In this document: in pieces, positions 31,068 to 36,219 of the stretch | How the letters are laid out: each line of letters starts with the position of its first letter | Position numbering within the stretch: the stretch's first letter is position 1 | NCBI GenBank assembly: GCA_020832465.1 | Contig: JAFIER010000235.1 | Span: 1 to 36,219 of the forward strand | Source: Bernardetiaceae bacterium | GTDB lineage: Bacteria; Bacteroidota; Bacteroidia; Cytophagales; Bernardetiaceae | DNA length: 36,219 nt | Direction: 5' to 3' | Made by a program: the position numbers and the translations under genes | Notes under the pieces: generated by a model | The model's input: the letters and a program-made list of their open reading frames with translations, nothing else | The model's database searches: none | Told to the model about the DNA's origin: nothing

Positions 31068-31874
31068 ATGCAAGATAAAGTTGTAATTATTACGGGAGGC
31101 TCTTCGGGAATTGGTAGGGCTTGCGCAGAAAAGTTTGCAGCAGAAGGCTCAAAAGTTGTTATTACAGGTAGAAATGCCGAAAAACTCAATGAAACAGTAG
31201 CCGAGCTCAAGGCGCAAGGTGCCGATGTTTTTGGCTTTGTATCTGATGTGAGCAGCGAGGAGGATAATCAAAAAATGGCGCAAGCTGTCATAGCGCATTA
31301 TGGCAAAATAGATATTCTCATCAATAATGCGGGTATTTCAATGCGCGCACTTTTTGAAGATGTAGAATTAGATGTCATTCGTAAGGTTATGGACATCAAT
31401 TTTTATGGGGCACTTTATGCTACAAAATATTGCCTACCTGAGATAATAAAACATAAAGGCTCTGTTGTTGGAGTTTCTTCTATTGCTGGCTTTAGAGGCT
31501 TACCCGCTCGAGCGGGATATTCTGCTTCTAAGTTTGCTTTACAAGGATTTTTAGAAACTTTACGCACAGAGATGCTCAAAAAAAACGTGCACGTACTTAT
31601 TGCATCGCCTGGATTTACAGCTTCTAATATCCGAAACACGGCTCTTACTAAAGATGGTAGTGCACAAAAAGAATCTCCAAGAGATGAGTCTAAAATGATG
31701 AGTGCAGAAACTTGTGCCGCACATATCTACCGCGCAGTAGTAAAACGAAAAGCCTATCTTATACTTACTTCACAAGGCAAACTTACCGTATGGCTCAACA
31801 AACTTTTTCCTGTTTTTATGGACAAACTCGTATATAACGCCATGGCAAAAGAGCCCAATTCGCCATTGAAGTAA
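31068..31874 (+). CDS. Short-chain dehydrogenase/reductase (SDR)
   Basis: The 268-residue protein is a classical SDR. It has the cofactor loop TGGSSGIG (9-16), NNAG (86-89), catalytic Ser in VGVSSIAG (about 137-138) and Tyr151/Lys155 in GYSASKFALQG. Arg at GRN (35) after the second strand hints at NADP(H). The C-terminal part after SPGFTASNIRN is the substrate-specific segment, and a hydrophobic stretch near LTVWLNKLFPVFMDKLV resembles DHRS7-like members. The substrate is unknown. AAAAGGA at 31054-31060 is a possible ribosome-binding site. Confidence 0.92.
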   Translation: MQDKVVIITGGSSGIGRACAEKFAAEGSKVVITGRNAEKLNETVAELKAQGADVFGFVSDVSSEEDNQKMAQAVIAHYGKIDILINNAGISMRALFEDVELDVIRKVMDINFYGALYATKYCLPEIIKHKGSVVGVSSIAGFRGLPARAGYSASKFALQGFLETLRTEMLKKNVHVLIASPGFTASNIRNTALTKDGSAQKESPRDESKMMSAETCAAHIYRAVVKRKAYLILTSQGKLTVWLNKLFPVFMDKLVYNAMAKEPNSPLK

Positions 31875-31917
31875 ACACAAAAGAAAATTAGAAACAACAT
31901 TTTTTTGGGTGTAGATT

Positions 31918-31986
31918 AAGTCAGTAAATCGCCTTAGTTCTCAGCACTAACAGTTTTTCGAAAACTGTTAGTGCTGAGATTTAGCA
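31918..31986. repeat. Long perfect hairpin of the CTAACAGTT family between convergent genes
   Basis: CTCAGCACTAACAGTTTT (31940-31957), loop TCG, then the exact inverse to 31978: 18-base arms. AGTCAGTAAATCGCCTTAG precedes it. It lies between the SDR stop (31874) and the glyA stop (32047), where it could end both transcripts, although no long T-run adjoins it. Confidence 0.65.
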
Positions 31987-32046
31987 AGCTTGTCCTGCGC
32001 CCCTTCTTTCCTTGAGAAATATTGTTTCTAATTTCTATATAATGAT

Positions 32047-33339
32047 TTACACGGATACAGTATCCCCAGCAAAAAGCGGGAATTTATCCATGTATTGATT
32101 TACTTCATTTTTGATCGCTTCAAGTGAGGCTTCGTTTTGATGTTGCGTAAGCACTTGATCTATAAAATCTACAATGCGTTGCATATCAGCTTCTACAAGT
32201 CCTCTTGTAGTTACGGCAGCCGTGCCGATGCGCATACCAGAGGTGATGAAGGGAGATTTGTCATCGAAAGGCACCATATTTTTGTTGATGGTAATATCTG
32301 CTTTTCCGAGTGCTTCTTCGGCTTCTTTTCCTGTGATATTTTTGTTGCGTAAATCAATGAGCATCAAGTGGTTGTCTGTCCCCCCAGAAATAACTTGATA
32401 GTCTTTGCTCATGAAAGCTTTTGCCATAGCTTGTGCATTTTCTTTGACTTGCACTGTATAATCTTTATATTCTTGCGTAAGTGCCTCTCCAAAAGCAACG
32501 GCTTTGGCAGCAATGACATGCTCGAGCGGTCCGCCTTGCGTACCGGGAAATACGCCACTATCTAAAAGCGAAGAAACAGAGCGAAGTTTGCCTTTGGCAG
32601 TTTTGATGCCAAAAGGATTTTCAAAATCCTGCCCCATCATAATAATTCCACCTCTGGGCCCTCTTAAAGTTTTGTGCGTCGTAGAGGTAATCACGTGGCA
32701 GTGTTTAAGGGGATCGTTGAGCAGTTTGGTAGCGATAAGTCCAGAAGGGTGAGAAATATCAGCTAATAAAATTGCACCTACGGCATCTGCAATTTGTCTT
32801 AGATGTGCATAATCCCAATCTCTGGCATAAGCTGAGGCACCGCAAATAATCATTTTGGGTTTTACTTCTTTGGCTTTTTTCTCCACTTTATTCCAATCTA
32901 TGAGCCCTGTTTCTTTTTCTACACCATAGAAATTAGGTTTGTATAGCTTGCCTGAAAAATTGACGGGCGAGCCGTGCGTAAGGTGTCCGCCATGCGAGAG
33001 GTCGAATCCAAGTATTGTATCGCCTGGATTGAGCAGTGCGAGCATAACAGCGGCGTTGGCTTGTGCGCCGGAGTGAGGTTGTACGTTTGCCCAAGTAGCG
33101 CCGAAGAGTTTTTTGAGGCGTTCGATGGCAAGGTTTTCTACTTCATCGACAATTTCGCAACCGCCGTAATAACGTTTGCCGGGCAGCCCTTCGGCATATT
33201 TATTCGTCAGGACACTACCCATAGCATCTTGCACTTGCTGCGAAGCAAAATTTTCGGAGGCGATAAGTTCTATGCCTGTGCGTTGGCGTTGGTGTTCTGC
33301 TTCGATTAAATCAAAGATTTGTTTGTCTCTTGTAATCAT
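32047..33339 (-). CDS. glyA: Serine hydroxymethyltransferase
   Basis: The 430-residue PLP enzyme interconverts serine and glycine while loading one-carbon units on tetrahydrofolate. Visible motifs are [39 protein letters not shown], the DISHPSG loop and the PLP lysine Lys223 in [14 protein letters not shown], followed by GTQGGPLEH. Length and order are normal. It lies 76 bases downstream of the cNMP-binding gene on the same strand and may be read with it. Confidence 0.98.
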   Translation of the reverse strand: MITRDKQIFDLIEAEHQRQRTGIELIASENFASQQVQDAMGSVLTNKYAEGLPGKRYYGGCEIVDEVENLAIERLKKLFGATWANVQPHSGAQANAAVMLALLNPGDTILGFDLSHGGHLTHGSPVNFSGKLYKPNFYGVEKETGLIDWNKVEKKAKEVKPKMIICGASAYARDWDYAHLRQIADAVGAILLADISHPSGLIATKLLNDPLKHCHVITSTTHKTLRGPRGGIIMMGQDFENPFGIKTAKGKLRSVSSLLDSGVFPGTQGGPLEHVIAAKAVAFGEALTQEYKDYTVQVKENAQAMAKAFMSKDYQVISGGTDNHLMLIDLRNKNITGKEAEEALGKADITINKNMVPFDDKSPFITSGMRIGTAAVTTRGLVEADMQRIVDFIDQVLTQHQNEASLEAIKNEVNQYMDKFPLFAGDTVSV

Positions 33340-33415
33340 AATAAATGTAAAGGTAAAGTGATGTAGGTATCAAGTAAAATGTAAAATCATTGTATAGGCT
33401 TTGCGCAAGCACTTT

Positions 33416-33970
33416 TTATTCTTTGTTATTTTCCTCCTCCTCTTCTTCCAAAAAGCTATAATAAGCCCTGCCAAGCTCAAAGAATCCAAAATCCTCACGA
33501 TAAAAAGCAAATATAGACTGAATTTGTTTTTGTTGCAAAGATGCTAAGGCTTGCATGACTTTGCTTTTGAGTTTTGTATTTTCTTCAAAAATTTCCATTA
33601 AACTCACTTGGGGTAGGATATAAAGTTGGTTATCTTCTTGCTTACAAATAGCATTATACAAACGATGCGAACGTGGTAATAGTGCATTTTCGCCAAAGTG
33701 CATGCCGCTTTTGAGTAAGGCTAAGGGTTCAAAACTGTCATCTATATCGAGTTGCAACGCAACCCTTCCTTTCTTGAGTAGATAAAGAGCTTGGCTCGGG
33801 TCATTTCTAAAAAAAACAACTTCGTTTTTGCCATAACTGCGTTGGTGCAGATGCGGTATAAAATTGAGAAGCTCTTCGTTTGATAAATCTTTAAAAATAG
33901 GATTTTTACGCAAGAAATTCATAATTTCTTTTTCTTGCTGTGAGTAGGTGCGTGCAAAGGGATTAAACAT
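33416..33970 (-). CDS. Cyclic-nucleotide-binding-domain protein without HTH
   Basis: From ATG 33968-33970 it encodes 184 residues (the frame is open three codons further to a TTG). One Crp-type beta-roll spans about 20-140: FKDLSNEELLNFIPHL, VVFFRNDPSQALYLLKKGRVAL, a GMHFGENALLPRSHRLYNAICK segment matching the FGE..L...R.A phosphate-binding pattern, and YILPQVSLMEIF. After a helix (about 140-165) it ends in an acidic Glu-rich tail; no helix-turn-helix is present. It is not a DNA-binding Crp/Fnr protein and so is not the regulator of the cco operators. Its role is unknown. Confidence 0.85.
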   Translation of the reverse strand: MFNPFARTYSQQEKEIMNFLRKNPIFKDLSNEELLNFIPHLHQRSYGKNEVVFFRNDPSQALYLLKKGRVALQLDIDDSFEPLALLKSGMHFGENALLPRSHRLYNAICKQEDNQLYILPQVSLMEIFEENTKLKSKVMQALASLQQKQIQSIFAFYREDFGFFELGRAYYSFLEEEEEENNKE

Positions 33971-34018
33971 GGTATTCAAAAGGCTTCTGTTTTTGAGAAA
34001 TATTTTTCTAAGTTAATA

Positions 34019-34053
34019 AAAACCCCAAAAAAATGCAACTTTTTTGGGGTTTT
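34019..34053 (-). terminator. Terminator of the POT transporter gene
   Basis: AAAACCCCAAAAAAA (34019-34033), loop TGCAAC, and the matching TTTTTTGGGGTTTT (34040-34053) form a strong stem. It follows the minus-strand gene ending at 34090 by 37 bases. Confidence 0.82.
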
Positions 34054-34089
34054 GTATAGATTGATTTGTTTGCAGGAGTAATTTAATAT

Positions 34090-36009
34090 TTATTTTACAC
34101 CGTGCATCCATTTGCGCAACAGCGGCGAGAGCAGAAGTAGAATCAACCCGCCAATAGCACCCGTAGCAACAAAAATCATAAAAAATTCTGACATAGACTG
34201 CTCTTGGGCAATTTTATCAATCAACCCAGAGAGTGCACCTGCGATATAATTACCAATCGCTGCTGCCAAAAACCATATACCAAACATCAAACCGACAAGA
34301 CGCTTCGGCGAGAGTTTGTTTACAAAAGAAAGCCCTACAGGAGAGAGGCAAAGCTCGCCCCAAGTATGCAGCAGATAAGCCAATACAAGCCAAAGCATGC
34401 TTACATTACCCGCAGGGTCGCCAGGGTTAATAGAGGCTGCACCAATGACCATAGCCACAAACCCTAAGGAAAGTAAGAAAAGCCCAAAGGCAAATTTTAC
34501 AGGACCATTGGGGTTAAACTTACCCAAACGAATCCAAAGCCCCGCAAAAAGAGGAGCAAAAATAAAGATAAATAAAGCATTTATGCTTTGAAACCAAGTA
34601 GCAGGTACTTCAAATCCTTTTTGATTATTTCTATCTACTTGGCGGATATAGTAGCGACTATTCTCTTCGCTTATCTGCGGGCCAGACTTTATTTGGCTGA
34701 GCAAGAAGGGGTCTAAGGCTTTCTTGTCTTCTTTAAAATTGCGAATAACGATAAACTCACCAGCAGTATGCGTAACGGAGTCTATTTTGTTATAGGCTAA
34801 AAATCTACCTTGTTTAGTTACTAAGGGCGTATTTGAAGCCAAGTCCTTATAAGTTGTGTCTTTAGGACTAAAGTAATCAATAGTTGTCGATACTTCATTT
34901 TCTGCCAAAAAGGATTTGATATAATCCATTTCTTGTAGTTCTTGGCGGTTTTTGAAACTATCTGGGAGCGCATAATGCGTAATTCTATAGGCTTGAAATT
35001 CTTGTTTTTTGAGCATTTCATCATAAGCCTCCGAGCTTGCTGCTTTATTTTTCTTATCATTAAAAATTTCTGCAACGGCACGCATAGCAATAGAATCAAT
35101 ACTTGTGGCTCTTTTGCTCTCTACTTCTTTGATGGCATAGTCGCTTGTAAAAAGTAATCTATCCGAATATTTATAAGCAAAAATATTCATGGAAGAGCCT
35201 GCTTGCTCAAAAGCTACCCAAAATAAGATTGAAAATACCGAAAGCACACCAATTACTGCCAATCGCTGTATTTCTACGGTAGTGAGCTTTTGCGGCTCAT
35301 CGAGTTCTTTTTGTATTTCTTCTGCTGTTTTGGGTTTAGGCTTTAAGCCAATATCGCCCAAAAGTTTGCGTCCTACGTAAAACTGTATTAAACCTAATAC
35401 CATACCAACACCTGCTGCACCGAAGCCCCAGTGCCAGCCCACAAACTCGCCAAGCGCACCGCATACTAAACTACCTAAAAGCGCACCTAAGTTGATGCCC
35501 ATATAAAATATCGTATAACCAGAATCTTTCTTTGGACTATTAGGGGCATAGAGCTGCCCTACCATTGAAGATATATTAGGCTTAAAAAAACCGTTGCCTA
35601 TAATAAGCAACCCTAAGCCAGTAAAAAAGAAGGGTAAAGGCTCAAAAGCCAAAACGCCATGCCCGAGTGCCATAAGCACACCGCCAATAAATACTGCCGA
35701 GCGATAGCCCAAATAGCGGTCGGCGAGCCATCCACCCAAAATAGGCGTTACATAAACTAAGCCCGTGTACCAGCCGTAGAGCTGCCCCGCTTCACCAGAG
35801 CTCCAGCCTAAGCCTCCATTTACAGTTTCAGAAATCATATAAAGTACGAGCAACGCGCGCATACCGTAATAGCTGAAACGCTCCCACATTTCAGTAAAAA
35901 ACAAAAGAAATAGTGCCTTGGGGTGTCCTAAAATAGTGCCACCTGCCGCTTGTTCAGCAGCTTGCTCTTCAAAAGCATTATCATCCTCGGGCGTATTTGA
36001 TTTAGCCAT
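34090..36009 (-). CDS. POT-family proton-coupled oligopeptide transporter
   Basis: The 639-residue protein has the POT/PTR2 motifs: ExxER in FFTEMWERFSYYGM (40-44 and following), GGWLADRYLGYR, NGFFKPNISSMVGQLY, FYMGINLGALLG (167-178) and FWVAFEQAGSS in helix 7. Such carriers import di- and tripeptides with protons. Compared with typical bacterial POTs of about 450-520 residues it has an extra hydrophilic segment of about 185 residues (284-468) between helices 7 and 8, predicted on the periplasmic side. The last helices end LSPLLRKW. The ATG is at 36007-36009. The 210 bases upstream show no recognisable promoter or gene. Confidence 0.94.
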   Translation of the reverse strand: MAKSNTPEDDNAFEEQAAEQAAGGTILGHPKALFLLFFTEMWERFSYYGMRALLVLYMISETVNGGLGWSSGEAGQLYGWYTGLVYVTPILGGWLADRYLGYRSAVFIGGVLMALGHGVLAFEPLPFFFTGLGLLIIGNGFFKPNISSMVGQLYAPNSPKKDSGYTIFYMGINLGALLGSLVCGALGEFVGWHWGFGAAGVGMVLGLIQFYVGRKLLGDIGLKPKPKTAEEIQKELDEPQKLTTVEIQRLAVIGVLSVFSILFWVAFEQAGSSMNIFAYKYSDRLLFTSDYAIKEVESKRATSIDSIAMRAVAEIFNDKKNKAASSEAYDEMLKKQEFQAYRITHYALPDSFKNRQELQEMDYIKSFLAENEVSTTIDYFSPKDTTYKDLASNTPLVTKQGRFLAYNKIDSVTHTAGEFIVIRNFKEDKKALDPFLLSQIKSGPQISEENSRYYIRQVDRNNQKGFEVPATWFQSINALFIFIFAPLFAGLWIRLGKFNPNGPVKFAFGLFLLSLGFVAMVIGAASINPGDPAGNVSMLWLVLAYLLHTWGELCLSPVGLSFVNKLSPKRLVGLMFGIWFLAAAIGNYIAGALSGLIDKIAQEQSMSEFFMIFVATGAIGGLILLLLSPLLRKWMHGVK

Positions 36010-36219
36010 TTTTTATGGGTTTATTAGGTTTTAGAATTAGTTAATTTGTGTGCATTCTTGCAATTTGTTTTCCTATTGAATGGCAAATTACTAAATTTTT
36101 TTTTGTTTCAAAACGATATAGAATTTGTTTTCGCTTTTTTTTCTCAAATAAGGCTCAATATCTTTTGTAAAAAATCGAAATTCTTACATAAGCGGTTTTT
36201 TATGTTGTTGATTTGGAAT

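Noticed and set aside
33416-33970. The cNMP-binding protein as regulator of the cco operators
   Set aside because: It has no helix-turn-helix and lies 25 kb away, so it cannot bind the TGAY-N4-RTCA sites directly.

Overview
The window looks like a chromosomal segment of a Bacteroidota bacterium, probably Cytophagales-like. The inference rests on AT-rich DNA, a fused ccoNO cbb3 oxidase gene, promoter elements of the Bacteroidota type TAnnTTTG, an orphan DUF4280 protein, and family-typical versions of AroA, GlyA and the ECF sigma factor. No rRNA, tRNA, CRISPR array, transposase or phage gene was seen. Most of the window is housekeeping and respiration; the unusual signals are in regulation and in the intergenic DNA.

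Region 1 (1-8410). The tail of an unknown gene is followed by a long minus-strand operon for a cbb3-type (microaerobic) cytochrome oxidase. In transcription order it is ccoS, fused ccoNO, ccoQ, monoheme ccoP, ccoG, ccoH, hemA and a DsbD/TauE-SafE-like membrane protein. Together these encode the oxidase, its assembly and metal-handling factors, and the first committed enzyme of heme synthesis. Upstream of ccoS is a striking control region. A module of one TAnnTTTG promoter element plus three Fnr-like inverted repeats (TGAY-N4-RTCA, spaced 22-23 bp) occurs twice in tandem, offset by 138 bp, with the same promoter-to-operator geometry in both copies. Hairpins sit at three operon junctions.

Region 2 (8500-13920). 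An Omp85-type outer-membrane barrel and an LD-carboxypeptidase face the oxidase operon. After them come rpsT (ribosomal protein S20) with a clear promoter and terminator, a small lipoprotein, an orphan DUF4280 (PAAR-like spike-tip) protein, and aroA.

Region 3 (14080-25120). A very large exported TPR-CHAT protein (caspase-fold protease dyad) converges on a membrane-anchored protein with two tandem lectin-like domains. Next are an ECF sigma factor without an adjacent anti-sigma gene, a TPR plus periplasmic-binding-fold protein with LpoA-like layout, and a penicillin-acylase-family hydrolase with a perfect palindrome in front of it.

Region 4 (25120-36219). A candidate minus-strand small RNA of about 139 nt lies in a 1.2-kb gene-free stretch. 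It is followed by trhO, an EamA transporter, a membrane HAMP-GAF-PAS protein with no output domain, an SDR oxidoreductase, glyA, a cNMP-binding protein without HTH, and a POT peptide transporter with a large periplasmic insertion.

Intergenic DNA across the window carries two families of dispersed hairpin repeats. One is MITE-like, with ends related to TCATACTAC/GTAGTATGA. The other has a CTAACAGTTTT...AAAACTGTTAG or similar stem beside a GTAAATC..CTTAG motif.
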